A DNA stretch of 64,000 nt from Acidibrevibacterium fodinaquatile (GTDB lineage: Bacteria > Pseudomonadota > Alphaproteobacteria > Acetobacterales > Acetobacteraceae), in the NCBI RefSeq assembly GCF_003352165.1, contig NZ_CP029176.1:2170001-2234000 (forward strand), in the 5' to 3' direction. Position 1 is the stretch's first letter, and each line of letters begins with the position of its first letter. The notes under the pieces were generated by a model. The model did no database searches. It saw nothing but the letters and a program-made list of their open reading frames with translations, and had not been told where the DNA came from. Shown piece by piece: positions 17,885 through 27,305 of this stretch. The position numbers and the translations under genes are program-made.

Positions 17885-18859
17885 AGTCATGTCCTCGGGG
17901 GGCTTCGCCGCTGGAATGAGGCTGTCACGGCAGCACGTAATTCTCTCAAATTTCAGCCCGATAATGTCTATATGTATGAACATCTTGGCAATCTTTTGCT
18001 GGCCACGGGCGACCGTGACGCAGCAGAGCAGGCATTTCGCTCCGGGTTGGCGTTGGAGCCTGAAAACGCCAACTTGCGGCACCTGCTTGATAACGTGGTT
18101 TCTCAAAAGCAAGAGACGCCAGCCGTTGATAGTTCCGGATATGCAAGTTTGCTCGAAGGCCAGGATCTTCTACACGCCGGAAAATTCGCGGAGGCTGAGC
18201 GGGCCTTCCGCGCCGCTCTCGCACACGATGATCGCGATCCGGATTGGCATTGGTGGCTTTCAACGGCTCTCGATCATCTCGGACAGAGGGCCGAAGCGGC
18301 GACGGCTGCGGAGGAAGCGGCCCGGCGCGCACCTGAAAAGGCACGTTATTGGGAACATCTCGGCCATATGCGCGCAGCGGCGGGCGAGATCGAAGCCGCA
18401 GAAGCAGCATTTCGCCGTGCCTGCGAGATTGAACCCGACCGCGCCGGCGCGCTCGGTGCGCTAAGTCACGTATATTCCGCTCTCGAACGTTGGAATGATG
18501 GAATAAAATTTGCTCGCGCCGCGCTCGCCTTGCTCCCGGAGGATGGCGATCTCTTTTGCCATCTCGGCAATCTCCTGATGAGAGCGGGAAGGCCGGGCGA
18601 GGCCGCCGATGCCTATCGGCAGGCCATCGCCCTTGGCCGCACTGGCGAAGACATGGAGCAGCAACTCGCCGAGGCACTTCGCTTGGCGGAAAAAATTGCG
18701 GTAACGCCAGCGGAGGAGAACGCCGCAACGCTAGACCCGGCCACACCAAAGCCGATCGCGGCCGAGCCCCCGGCACCACCCGTCGCCCCAGCGCCAGATG
18801 CGTCACGGCATGGTTTCTGGCACCGGATTTTTGCGCCGCGGCAGGTTTTTGGGCCATAA
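17885..18859 (+). pseudogene. WcbI-domain / TPR protein, 3' part beyond the IS5 insertion
   Basis: The frame starts SHVLGGLRRWNEAV and continues the TPR array: YEHLGNLLLATGDRDAAEQ, then [18 protein letters not shown] and CHLGNLLMRAGRPGEAADAY. The C-terminal tail of about 60 residues is rich in Pro/Ala and ends in HGFWHRIFAPRQVFGP. It aligns along its length with the C-terminal half of the 18938 gene, including the conserved [14 protein letters not shown] unit. A TTG at 17870 inside the IS right end could serve as a start, but no ribosome-binding site supports it. Confidence 0.8.
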
Positions 18860-18937
18860 ATAACGGAGATTATGCTAGTCTATTGCCGCCTCCGCCCGGC
18901 GAAGGCCATCTAAACGCGTGAGTGAAAGCAGACCAGG

Positions 18938-21142
18938 ATGAAACGGACCGCCTTTCTCGGGAATTGCCAGATCGACACAATCTATCGCGCCTACCGCGAC
19001 TACATCCTGCCATTTGGCGACGAAGAGGCCCGCTATATCGAGGCGTATCAGGATATCTCCGAGAGCGACCGGGATTTCTTGATTGCCGCCGATGTCGTCG
19101 TCGCGCAGCAATTCGACACCAAGCAAAAAACCAATGTCGAGGATTTCGACCTCAAGGCCAAAATCCACCGCGTCCCTTATCTGGCGGCGACGGGTATTTA
19201 TTGGCCCTATGGCGGCTTCGGCCATCCCAAGGACAATGATTACAAACATATCCCGCGTTACAGCCCATATAATTGCGAGCGTGGCGATCTCTATCTCAAC
19301 TGGCTGCTGGAAAAGAACGTATCGCCCAAGGAGTGCGTCAAGCGCTATCTCAACGAGGATATCAACAAAATCGCCAAGCTCGACCGCCGGCTGGAAATGA
19401 GCCTCGCCGCGGTCAAAACGCGAGACGAGACCTGTGGCTATGGCGTCGCCGAGTATATCCGCGAGAATTTCCGGAAGGAGCTTCTTTTTTCTACCGTCGG
19501 GCATTTCCGCCGCTCACTCGCCCTCTTTCTGATCAATGAATTGTTCGGGCGCATGGATGTCGAGCCGAAGCTGATTGCGCGGCTGAACACGCTCTATCCC
19601 GGCAACCCGCACGGCAGCAATGACATTACGCCGATCCACCCCCAGGTCGCCGAGCATTTCGGCCTTGACTTCATCGCCAAAAATCAGAGCTATCGCTACT
19701 CCTTCGAGGGGCGGTTTACCTTCGCCGAATATTGCGCCCGCTACGTCCGCTATGAGTTCAATGACCCGCTGATCGATGCGATGCTTCGGCACTGGGACGG
19801 GAAACACGCCGAGGCCGTGCCCTATTTCGAAAAGGCGCTGAAAATCTCCCCGCGCTCGGACCACGGCCATCTCGCTTTTAGCCAAAGCCTCGCCGCCCTC
19901 GGCCGGCATGACGAGGCGTTGGCCGAGGCCCGCGAGGCCGTCGCCCTCCTCGAGGACGACCCCGAGGAACTGCCCGGCGCGCTGGAGAATCTCGGCAATT
20001 TCCTGTTGCGCGGCGGCGCGGCGGCGGAAGCGGAAGCGGCGACCCGGCGCGCCCTCGCCGTCGTCGCCAATCGCCCGGCGCTCTATCGCCTGCTCGCGGC
20101 GGCGCTCGATCGGCAAGGGAAACACCAGGACGCGGAGCAGGTGATCAACGATCTCGCGACGCTCGACCCGCTCGATCACGGCGCGCCGGCCCAGCTCGGC
20201 CACAGCCTCGCCGCGCGCGGCGATATGGCCGGGGCGGCCGAAGCCTTTCGCCGTTCACTCGCCATCGAGCCACGCCAAGCCGCAACCGTCGGTGCGTTGA
20301 GCCATGTTCTCTGGGGGCTCGGCGAGCGCGAGGAGGCGATCAAAGCGGCGCGCGATTCGCTCGCCCTCGACCCCAATGATCCCGCCATGCAGGCCCATTT
20401 CGGCAATATCTGCGCCGAAATCGAAGACGACGCTGCTTCCGTCAAAGCCTATCGTCGGGCGCTGGCGCTGGCCCCCGCTTACCCGGACATGCGGCCGACG
20501 CGCGCCGAGATCGAACAATGGCTGGCGAATGCGCTCGCGCGGCGGGAGCAACGTCTCGCAGCAGCCCGCGCCATCGGCGAAACCTTGATGCGAAACGGCG
20601 AGGCGCTGCTAGAGGCCGGCCAAGTCGCCGCCGCGGCGCAGGCGTTCGGCGCCGCGCTCGCGCGCGATGATCGCGATCCGGAATGGCATTGGTGGCTCTC
20701 CACAGCACTCCATCGCCTCGGGCGCTACGCGGAGGCGGCGGCGGCGGCCAGCGAGGCGGCCGAGATCGCCCCCGATCAAGCGCGCTATTTCGAACAACTC
20801 GGCCATATGCACGCGGCCGCCGGCGCGATGGCGGAGGCCGAACACGCCTTCCGCCGCGCGAGCGAACTCGAACCCGACCGCGTCAGCGCGCTCGTTCCGC
20901 TGAGCCATGTGCTGTTCGCGCTCGGCCGCTGGCGAGACGGGATCACCGCCATCGCCGCCGCGATCAAGCTTTCTCCTGATGACGCCGATCTCTATGTTCA
21001 TCTCGGCCATCTCTTGATGAACGCCGGCGAGCCCAATGCCGCCGCCGATGCCTACCGGCAGGCGATCATCGTCGGCCGCACCGGCCCGGATATCGACCAG
21101 TGGCTCAGCGCTGCGCTGCGGGCGATGGAAACGATGGCGTAA
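18938..21142 (+). CDS. WcbI-domain / TPR protein, intact third paralogue
   Basis: A 734-residue protein starting [21 protein letters not shown]. The GNCQ motif, [17 protein letters not shown] and [19 protein letters not shown] define the WcbI-type domain (residues 1-275). WcbI proteins are CoA-binding acyltransferase-like enzymes of capsule assembly (family knowledge). About ten TPR units follow, with [20 protein letters not shown] near the end. Unlike the first paralogue it has no glycosyltransferase domain. The UDP-glucuronate decarboxylase gene follows 55 bases later on the same strand, which supports a polysaccharide role. G+C is high and like the chromosome, in contrast with the second copy. 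Confidence 0.85.
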   Translation: MKRTAFLGNCQIDTIYRAYRDYILPFGDEEARYIEAYQDISESDRDFLIAADVVVAQQFDTKQKTNVEDFDLKAKIHRVPYLAATGIYWPYGGFGHPKDNDYKHIPRYSPYNCERGDLYLNWLLEKNVSPKECVKRYLNEDINKIAKLDRRLEMSLAAVKTRDETCGYGVAEYIRENFRKELLFSTVGHFRRSLALFLINELFGRMDVEPKLIARLNTLYPGNPHGSNDITPIHPQVAEHFGLDFIAKNQSYRYSFEGRFTFAEYCARYVRYEFNDPLIDAMLRHWDGKHAEAVPYFEKALKISPRSDHGHLAFSQSLAALGRHDEALAEAREAVALLEDDPEELPGALENLGNFLLRGGAAAEAEAATRRALAVVANRPALYRLLAAALDRQGKHQDAEQVINDLATLDPLDHGAPAQLGHSLAARGDMAGAAEAFRRSLAIEPRQAATVGALSHVLWGLGEREEAIKAARDSLALDPNDPAMQAHFGNICAEIEDDAASVKAYRRALALAPAYPDMRPTRAEIEQWLANALARREQRLAAARAIGETLMRNGEALLEAGQVAAAAQAFGAALARDDRDPEWHWWLSTALHRLGRYAEAAAAASEAAEIAPDQARYFEQLGHMHAAAGAMAEAEHAFRRASELEPDRVSALVPLSHVLFALGRWRDGITAIAAAIKLSPDDADLYVHLGHLLMNAGEPNAAADAYRQAIIVGRTGPDIDQWLSAALRAMETMA

Positions 21143-21197
21143 ACGCCGGCTACGCCGTAAGAAGCGCCACGATTTTATCTTTTCGCCGGAGCCCGCG

Positions 21198-22175
21198 ATG
21201 TCCCTCACCCGCAAACGCATTCTCGTCACCGGCGGCGCGGGCTTTCTTGGCTCGCATCTCTGCGAGCGGCTGCTCGCCGAGGGCAATGATGTGCTGTCGG
21301 TCGATAATTACTTCACCGGGCGGAAGGACAATATCGCCCATCTCCTCGATCATCCGCGTTTCGAGGCGATGCGCCACGATATCTGCTTTCCGCTCTATGT
21401 CGAGGTCGATGAGATCTACAACCTCGCCTGCCCGGCCTCGCCCGTGCATTATCAGTTCGACCCGGTGCAGACGACGAAGGTCAGCGTCATCGGCGCGATC
21501 AACATGCTCGGGCTCGCGAAACGGGTCAGGGCGAAGATTTTTCAGGCCTCGACCAGCGAGGTCTATGGCGACCCGAGCGTGCATCCGCAGACCGAGGAAT
21601 ATCGCGGCAATGTCAACCCGCTCGGCCCGCGCGCCTGTTACGATGAGGGCAAGCGCTGCGCCGAGACGCTGTTTTTCGATTATCACCGCCAGCATCATTT
21701 GCGCATCAAGGTCGTGCGCATTTTCAACACCTATGGCCCGCGCATGCATCCCAATGACGGGCGGGTGGTCTCCAATTTCATCGTCCAGGCGCTGCGCGGC
21801 GAAGACATCACGCTGTTCGGCGATGGCAGCCAGACCCGCGCCTTCTGCTATGTCGATGACCTGATCGAGGGGTTTTTGCGCATGATGGCGACCGGGGAGG
21901 AGGTGACGGGGCCGATCAATCTCGGCAACCCGCACGAAATCCCGGTGCGCGCGCTCGCCGAGCGGGTGATCGCGCTGACCGGCTCACGCTCGCGCATCGT
22001 CTATCGCCCGCTGCCGCAGGATGACCCGACGCAGCGCTGCCCAGACATTACCCGCGCCCGCGCCGTGCTCGGCTGGGAGCCGAGCATCGCCCTCGATGAC
22101 GGGCTTTCGCGCACCATCGCCTATTTCGAACGCCTGCTCGCCGAGCGCGGCGGGGCGAAAGAGTCGCCTCAATAG
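21198..22175 (+). CDS. UDP-glucuronate decarboxylase (UDP-xylose synthase type)
   Basis: A 325-residue extended short-chain dehydrogenase. The NAD-binding motif is [10 protein letters not shown] (residues 11-20), and the catalytic pair is in CYDEGKR (Tyr148, Lys152). [18 protein letters not shown] and [21 protein letters not shown] are highly specific for bacterial and plant UXS enzymes, which convert UDP-glucuronate to UDP-xylose or UDP-4-keto-pentose. It would feed pentose donors to the polysaccharide machinery next door (inference). ATG at 21198 was chosen because it starts the conserved Rossmann strand. The gene overlaps the convergent ketopantoate reductase gene by 7 bases. Confidence 0.93.
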   Translation: MSLTRKRILVTGGAGFLGSHLCERLLAEGNDVLSVDNYFTGRKDNIAHLLDHPRFEAMRHDICFPLYVEVDEIYNLACPASPVHYQFDPVQTTKVSVIGAINMLGLAKRVRAKIFQASTSEVYGDPSVHPQTEEYRGNVNPLGPRACYDEGKRCAETLFFDYHRQHHLRIKVVRIFNTYGPRMHPNDGRVVSNFIVQALRGEDITLFGDGSQTRAFCYVDDLIEGFLRMMATGEEVTGPINLGNPHEIPVRALAERVIALTGSRSRIVYRPLPQDDPTQRCPDITRARAVLGWEPSIALDDGLSRTIAYFERLLAERGGAKESPQ

Positions 22176-23143
22176 CAGCCGGCGGCGCGGGCGCGTTCGC
22201 GAACCAGGGCGAGAATGGTGCGGCAGGTGGGCATGGCAAAGCCGGTGAGATCGCCGAGTTCGACCACCGCGCCGAGCAGGGCATCGATTTCCATTTTCCG
22301 CCCGCGCTCGAGATCCTGCAGCATCGAGGTCTTGTGTGCGCCGACCTCGGCCGCGCCGTCGATGCGTTTTTCGACATCGATCGCAAAGCGCACGCCGAGC
22401 GCCTCGGCCACCGCCTGCGCCTCGGCCATCATCGCGCGCGCCACCGCGCGCAGCGCGGGCTCGCCGGTGAGGCGATCGAGGGTCGCGGTGGTGAGCGCGG
22501 AAAGCGGGTTGAAGGCGAGATTGCCCCAGAGCTTCACCCAAATCTCATCGCGGATGCGCGGCCGCACCGGCGCTTTCAGGCCAGCGCCGATCAGCGCGCG
22601 CGACAGCGCCTCGATCCGCGCGCTCCGGCTGCCATCGGGCTCACCGAGGCTGAAACGGTCGCCATAGCCGTGCTCGATCACGCCGGGGGCGATCACCTCG
22701 GCGGCAGGATAGACGACGCAGCCGATGACGCGCGAGGGCGGCAGGAGATCCCATAGTGTGCCCTCGGGATCGACAGTTTCGACACGGCGGTCACGAAAGG
22801 GGCCATCGAGGCGGTAGAAATACCAGTAAGGAATGCCGTTGATCCCGGTCACCAGCATGGTCTCGGGGCCGAACAGACGGGCGATATCGGGCGCCGCGCC
22901 CGGCAGGGCGTGCGCTTTCAAGGTCACGATCACCGCATCCTGCGGCCCGGCCTCAGCGGCGTCGGCGAGCGCGCGCACCGGCACGGTCTCGCTTTTGCCG
23001 CCGCTGATCAGGCGCAGGCCATCCTTCTGCATCGCCGCGAGATGCGGGCCGCGGGCGATGACGGTGACATCGACACCGGCCATAGCAAGGCGGGCGCCGA
23101 GAAAGCCGCCGATCGCGCCGGCGCCAAAAATCGCGATTTTCAT
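22169..23143 (-). CDS. 2-dehydropantoate 2-reductase-like protein
   Basis: A 324-residue Rossmann-fold dehydrogenase of the PanE/ApbA family. The start [18 protein letters not shown] is the dinucleotide-binding motif. [17 protein letters not shown] and the C-terminal [15 protein letters not shown] with [18 protein letters not shown] are characteristic family segments. PanE reduces ketopantoate with NADPH in pantothenate synthesis. However, alphaproteobacteria often carry several paralogues on other 2-keto acids, so a pantothenate role is not certain. Its ATG overlaps the stop of the upstream acyl-CoA ligase gene by four bases, so the two form an operon. Confidence 0.85.
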   Translation of the reverse strand: MKIAIFGAGAIGGFLGARLAMAGVDVTVIARGPHLAAMQKDGLRLISGGKSETVPVRALADAAEAGPQDAVIVTLKAHALPGAAPDIARLFGPETMLVTGINGIPYWYFYRLDGPFRDRRVETVDPEGTLWDLLPPSRVIGCVVYPAAEVIAPGVIEHGYGDRFSLGEPDGSRSARIEALSRALIGAGLKAPVRPRIRDEIWVKLWGNLAFNPLSALTTATLDRLTGEPALRAVARAMMAEAQAVAEALGVRFAIDVEKRIDGAAEVGAHKTSMLQDLERGRKMEIDALLGAVVELGDLTGFAMPTCRTILALVRERARAAGCY

Positions 23144-24675
23144 GCGACGAGGCCGAGTTTTTCGGCAAGCCCAATGCGTTGCAGCTTGCCCGTCGCCCCT
23201 TTCGGGATCTCGGCGAGAAACACGATCTTGCGTGGCACCTTGAATGACGCGAGGCGCTGCGCTGCGAAGTCACGCAATTCCGTCTCGCTCGCCGCCGCCC
23301 CCTCGCGGAGCACGATCGCCGCCGCCACCTCCTCGCCGAGCTTCGGGTGCGGCAGCGCGAAGGTGAGGCATTGCGCGACCGCCGGGTGGTCCATGATCAC
23401 GGTATCGACCTCGATCGGGCTCACCTTCTCGCCGCCGCGATTGATCAGCTCCTTGAGCCGGCCGGTGAGGCGAAGATACCCGGCGTCATCCATCACCCCT
23501 TGATCGCCGGTGCGAAACCAGCCCTTGATGAAGGCTTCGGCATTGGCTTTCGGGTTGTTCTCATAGCCGGCGGTGACGTTGCGGCCGCGAATGACGATCT
23601 CGCCGAGCGCGCCGGCGGGCAGCAGGTTGCCCTCGCCATCCATGATCCCGACCTCGGGCCCAGCGGCGACGCCGACCGAACCCGGATAACGCTTCGCCGG
23701 CGGCAGCGGGTTGGAGGCCATCTGATGCGCGGCCTCGGTCATGCCGTAGGCTTCGATCACCGGCACGCCAAAACTCTCCTCGAGCGCCGCCATCACCTGC
23801 GGCGGCAGCGGCGAGGAGGAGGAGCGAATCAGGCGCAACCGCCCGGCCGCGATCGCCGCGCGATTGCGCTCGGCAAGACCGAGGATCGCCTGATGCATGG
23901 TCGGCACGGCGGTGTACCAGCTCGGCCGAACCTCACTGAACCAGGCGAAGAAACGAAAGGCGTTGAAGCCCGGCGTGCACGAGACCGAGGCGCCGGCGGC
24001 GAGCGACGACAAGGTCGCCGCGATCAGGCCGTGGATATGGAAAAGCGGCATGATGTTGAGGCAGACATCATCGGGCGTAAGCTGCAACGTCGCGCCGATG
24101 TGATAGGCCGAGGCGGTGATGTTGATCCCGCTCAGCGGCACGATTTTCGGCCGCGAGGTGGTGCCCGACGTATGCAGGACCAGCGCGATATCGCCGCCCG
24201 CGGCCGGCCCCGAAGCCGCCGGGACGCCCGCGAGCGGCGCTTCCGGGGCGAGGGTAAAGCCCCCCGCCGGCCCGGCCTGCTCGCTGCGGAGTTCGATCAC
24301 CGGGATCCCACGCGCTTTCGCGACGGCGCGCGCCGGGCTTTCCATCCCCTCCCCGATCACCAGCGCCTTGGCGTTGAGATCGCTCAGATAAAAATCGAAT
24401 TCGTCGGGCTTGTAGGCGGGGTTGAGCGGCGCGGTGGTGGCGCCGGCGGCGATGGCGACGAAAGCCGCCGCCATCTCTGGCCCGTTCGGCAAGACGATCG
24501 CGACACGATCGTTGCGGCCGATTCCCATCCGGTTGAGATCAGCGATGGTAGCGCGCGCGAGTGCCCGCAGACCGCCATACGAAAGCGCGTCTCGCCCGGG
24601 CGCCGCAATCGCCGGCGCGCCGATGCTGCCGCGCGCAAGGAGGTCGAGGATGGTCTCGGCGGGATAGGCGGTCAT
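23140..24675 (-). CDS. Acyl-CoA synthetase, oxalate-CoA ligase (AAE3/Pcs60)-like
   Basis: A 511-residue adenylate-forming enzyme. The P-loop motif is LHTSGTTSRPKIVPLS, followed by MPLFHIHGL, EAYGMTEAAHQMASNPLPP, WFRTGDQG, LKELINRGGEKVSP and the C-terminal catalytic Lys in KGATGKLQR. HTSGTTSRPK and AHQMASNPLPP are typical of the oxalyl-CoA synthetase branch of the family (Pcs60/AAE3). It would ligate a short carboxylic acid to CoA with ATP. No oxalyl-CoA decarboxylase or formyl-CoA transferase is in view, so the substrate remains an inference. It is coupled to the reductase behind it. Confidence 0.85.
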   Translation of the reverse strand: MTAYPAETILDLLARGSIGAPAIAAPGRDALSYGGLRALARATIADLNRMGIGRNDRVAIVLPNGPEMAAAFVAIAAGATTAPLNPAYKPDEFDFYLSDLNAKALVIGEGMESPARAVAKARGIPVIELRSEQAGPAGGFTLAPEAPLAGVPAASGPAAGGDIALVLHTSGTTSRPKIVPLSGINITASAYHIGATLQLTPDDVCLNIMPLFHIHGLIAATLSSLAAGASVSCTPGFNAFRFFAWFSEVRPSWYTAVPTMHQAILGLAERNRAAIAAGRLRLIRSSSSPLPPQVMAALEESFGVPVIEAYGMTEAAHQMASNPLPPAKRYPGSVGVAAGPEVGIMDGEGNLLPAGALGEIVIRGRNVTAGYENNPKANAEAFIKGWFRTGDQGVMDDAGYLRLTGRLKELINRGGEKVSPIEVDTVIMDHPAVAQCLTFALPHPKLGEEVAAAIVLREGAAASETELRDFAAQRLASFKVPRKIVFLAEIPKGATGKLQRIGLAEKLGLVA

Positions 24676-24766
24676 GGGCTGGCTCCGATCTTGAGAAATG
24701 GCGACCGGAGTTTAGCAGGGACGAACACGCTGTCAGCCCGGGCGCAATCGCCTGAAACCAACCCGG

Positions 24767-25453
24767 TCAGCCGGGTGGCGCCAACAGGGCCGGCAGTTCG
24801 GCAAGGCTCCGCACCTCATGGTCGGGTGCGCCCGGCAACCGCTCGCGCCGCTGGCCATAGCGGTTACACCACACCACGCGCATGCCGAAGGCCGAGGCGG
24901 CATAGGCGTCCCAGGCGTTGGAGGACTGGAACGACACCTCCGTCGCCTGCACGCCCAGTTGCTGCAGGCAATACTCATAGACGCGCGGATGGGTCTTGAA
25001 GATCTTGACCGCATCAGCCGACAGCACCGCGTCGAGAAGATCGTGCAAGCCCGCGCTACGCACCGCTGCATCCAACATCGCCGGCGTGCCGTTGGACAGG
25101 ATCGCGGTGACGAAACCCGCCTCTTTCAGCCGCCGCAGCGTGTCGGGAACCTCGGGAAAGAGAGACAGCGTCAAATAGAGATCCATCAACCGCTCGCGCA
25201 AGGCAGGTGTCGCGATGCCCAGACTGTCGAGCGTGAAGTCCAGAGCGTCGCCCGTCACCTGCCGGAAATCGGCGTAGCGACCCTGCAGCGAACGCAGCCA
25301 GGTATATTGCAGTTGCTTGTCGCGCCAGAGACTGGTCAGCGCCGCGCGCTTATCGTCGGGAATGTCCGCGCAGCGTGCCGCGGCGGAGGCGAAGTCGAAA
25401 ATCGTGCCGTAAGCGTCGAAGACGCAAGCGCGAATGCCGGTGAGCTGGCTCAT
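24767..25453 (-). CDS. Haloacid dehalogenase, type II
   Basis: A 228-residue HAD-superfamily hydrolase. The nucleophile motif CVFDAYGTIFD (Asp13), the motif LSNGTPAML, KIFKTHPRVYEYC and FQSSNAWDAYAASAFGM match (S)-2-haloacid dehalogenases. These displace halide from 2-haloalkanoic acids with inversion. The start at 25453 precedes the conserved first strand; in-frame codons further upstream encode unrelated Arg-rich sequence. It follows a GST gene on the same strand, and both belong to detoxification families. The 160-base gap between them holds nothing recognisable. Confidence 0.88.
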   Translation of the reverse strand: MSQLTGIRACVFDAYGTIFDFASAAARCADIPDDKRAALTSLWRDKQLQYTWLRSLQGRYADFRQVTGDALDFTLDSLGIATPALRERLMDLYLTLSLFPEVPDTLRRLKEAGFVTAILSNGTPAMLDAAVRSAGLHDLLDAVLSADAVKIFKTHPRVYEYCLQQLGVQATEVSFQSSNAWDAYAASAFGMRVVWCNRYGQRRERLPGAPDHEVRSLAELPALLAPPG

Positions 25454-25612
25454 GTCACGGTACCTCGGATTGGATAGGATTTTTCGATAATGAAACCAAG
25501 TCCGCGAACAATCCGGTCGAGATCGGGGCGAAGGAACGGCGCGTTGGCGATGGCGTCCTTCTCGGTGATGCGCCACGCGACGGTCTCCGCGGGCAGAGCC
25601 TTGTGCGCCCGC

Positions 25613-26320
25613 TCATGCCTTTGCTCCCGTCGGATTAGCGGCGGACTGGCCGAACAGCAGCGCGCGCGACTGATCGCTGACGACTGGGGCCGTGTTGATC
25701 TTCTCGACCAGCGCATAAGCCCGTTCGACCGCCGGTCGGGCACGGATCGTCTCGAACCAGCGCTTCAAGTGGGGGAAATCGTCGAGGTTCTGCTGCTGAC
25801 GCTTGTGCGGAACGATCCAGGGATAGCTCGCCATGTCGGCGATCGAATAGTCGCCGGCGACGAACGCGCGATCGGCGAGCCGCTTGTTCAGCACGCCGTA
25901 GAGTCGGTTCGTCTCGTTGACATAGCGATTGATGGCATAGGGCAGCTTCTCCGGGGCATATTGCACGAAGTGGTGGTTTTGCCCGGCCATCGGGCCAAGC
26001 CCGCCCATCTGCCAGAACAGCCACTGCATGACCTCGGTGCGGCCACGCATGTCGGCGGGCAGGAACTTTCCGGTCTTCTCCGCCAAGTATTGCAAAATGG
26101 CGCCGGATTCGAAGACGCTGACTGGGGCGCCGCCATCGGCCGGCGTGGTATCGACGATCGCTGGAATCCGGTTGTTCGGAGAAATGGCGAGGAATTCAGG
26201 TTTGAACTGGTCACCCGCGCTGATGTTTACGGGAATGACGCGATAAGGGAGGCCCGTCTCCTCGAGAAAGATCGTCACTTTGTGTCCGTTGGGTGTCGTC
26301 CAATAATGGAGGTCGATCAT
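25613..26320 (-). CDS. Glutathione S-transferase, Ure2p/YghU-like
   Basis: A 235-residue GST. The N-terminal thioredoxin-like part reads YWTTPNGHKVTIFLEETGLPY, with the TPNGxKV signature of the bacterial nu/Ure2p-like class. NNRIPAIVD and SVFESGAILQYLAEKTGKF form the glutathione site (cis-Pro and Glu-Ser). The helical domain contains QWLFWQMGGLGPMAGQ. It probably acts as a disulfide-bond oxidoreductase or glutathione transferase. ATG at 26320 has AAGGACC upstream. The start lies within the 3' end of the TetR gene, so TetR and GST are probably co-transcribed. Confidence 0.9.
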   Translation of the reverse strand: MIDLHYWTTPNGHKVTIFLEETGLPYRVIPVNISAGDQFKPEFLAISPNNRIPAIVDTTPADGGAPVSVFESGAILQYLAEKTGKFLPADMRGRTEVMQWLFWQMGGLGPMAGQNHHFVQYAPEKLPYAINRYVNETNRLYGVLNKRLADRAFVAGDYSIADMASYPWIVPHKRQQQNLDDFPHLKRWFETIRARPAVERAYALVEKINTAPVVSDQSRALLFGQSAANPTGAKA

Positions 26321-26933
26321 CTTCGAGGTCCTTTGCTTTTGAGTTTCTCCGCTTGGGAAGGCTGGCGATGGCGTGGTCAGCCAGTGCGCGGAGCCGTCTG
26401 GGATCGGGATCGAGACGCGCCATGACGCGTATGGCGAAGACCGTCCCCAGCAGCGCGGTTGCGATCGTGGCGATGTCCACTGCCGGATCGAGCGTGCCGG
26501 CGGCAGCGGCGCATTCAAGTCGACGTACAAAAAAGGCCTCGACCTCACCGAACCGAGCGCGTACCAGATCGCGCGCCGCGCTCGTCATCGCCGCGCCGTC
26601 GAGCGCCGTGTTGACGAGCAGGCAGCCGCGATGATCCGGGTCGGCGAGCGACATCGCGATCAACTCGTTTAGAAAGTCGCGAATGGCGCCGAGCGGATCC
26701 GAGGTGGCGGAGAGACGGGCGAGACGCGCCAACAATCCTTCGTCCGCATAGCGGCGCAGCGCCGCGACGAACAAGCCCTCTTTGTCGGTGAAGCGGTGAT
26801 AGAGCGCCGCCGAACTCAGGCCCGTCGCCTGGGTGAGGTCGCGCAGCGACGCCCCGGCATAGCCGTTCTGCCAGAACACGTCGGTAGCGCGTTCGAGAAC
26901 GGTCTCGTCGGAAAGCGTGCGGGTTCGCGGCAT
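26211..26933 (-). CDS. TetR-family transcriptional regulator
   Basis: A 240-residue regulator. The N-terminal helix-turn-helix is clear: VFWQNGYAGASLRDLTQATG, then SSAALYHRFTDKEGLFVAAL. The C-terminal ligand domain contains GCLLVNTALDGAA, typical of the AcrR/TetR C-terminal subfamily. Homologues usually end near the ASLPKR segment. Here about 40 further codons run 110 bases into the GST gene in another frame, which hints at loss of the original stop. It probably controls the GST and itself in response to an electrophile (inference). Confidence 0.88.
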   Translation of the reverse strand: MPRTRTLSDETVLERATDVFWQNGYAGASLRDLTQATGLSSAALYHRFTDKEGLFVAALRRYADEGLLARLARLSATSDPLGAIRDFLNELIAMSLADPDHRGCLLVNTALDGAAMTSAARDLVRARFGEVEAFFVRRLECAAAAGTLDPAVDIATIATALLGTVFAIRVMARLDPDPRRLRALADHAIASLPKRRNSKAKDLEDDRPPLLDDTQRTQSDDLSRGDGPPLSRHSRKHQRG

Positions 26934-27305
26934 CGACCTTGTCCAGAAGCAGCTTATGCGCTATTTATAATAGAACGATCAATACAAATCAAGCCCACCC
27001 CTCGCCTCCGTGCGAGACCGACCATGCGCAAGCGTCGTGTGTCATGCAGGATCGACAGGAGCACAATGGCTTTCCACAGACGCAGCCGCGGCGGCGGTTT
27101 TCGCTTGCTGCAGACTCCCTGATCGCGATGCACTTGACGCGAGCGGGCCGATCCCGAAATAACGGCGGTCAAAATTCCCTCGGTCAAACTCCTTGCCAAG
27201 ATTCGATGTTCGCAGCCGATCATCGCCTGACGTAAAAGCGCTTGGCGCACCCGTGCTTCTGCACGGGATGGGTGCGCCGTGTTCCCCGAAAAATGGTATA
27301 GCGCC
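26934..27305. promoter_or_regulatory. Divergent regulatory region between tetR and deoR-type genes
   Basis: A 372-base gap with no coding sequence that I can support. Reading toward tetR, TTGATT and TTATAA are spaced like a sigma-70 promoter around 26960-26990, and the segment TATTGATCGTTCTATTATAA could hold an operator. Toward deoR there is a strong hairpin at 27244-27278. Promoter elements were found by eye only. Confidence 0.35.
27244..27278 (+). promoter_or_regulatory. Strong nested hairpin upstream of the DeoR-family gene
   Basis: The arms GGCGCACCC and GGGTGCGCC enclose an inner CCCGTGC-TTCT-GCACGGG stem-loop. It ends 27 bases before the likely start codon. It may be a 5'-leader structure, an operator, or a terminator of upstream transcription; no T run follows. 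Confidence 0.4.

Noticed and set aside
25454-25612. Open minus-strand frame between the dehalogenase and GST genes (ends RGLGFIIEKSYPIRGTV)
   Set aside because: It has no usable start codon outside the GST gene, no ribosome-binding site and no recognisable family. It may be a gene remnant but cannot be supported.
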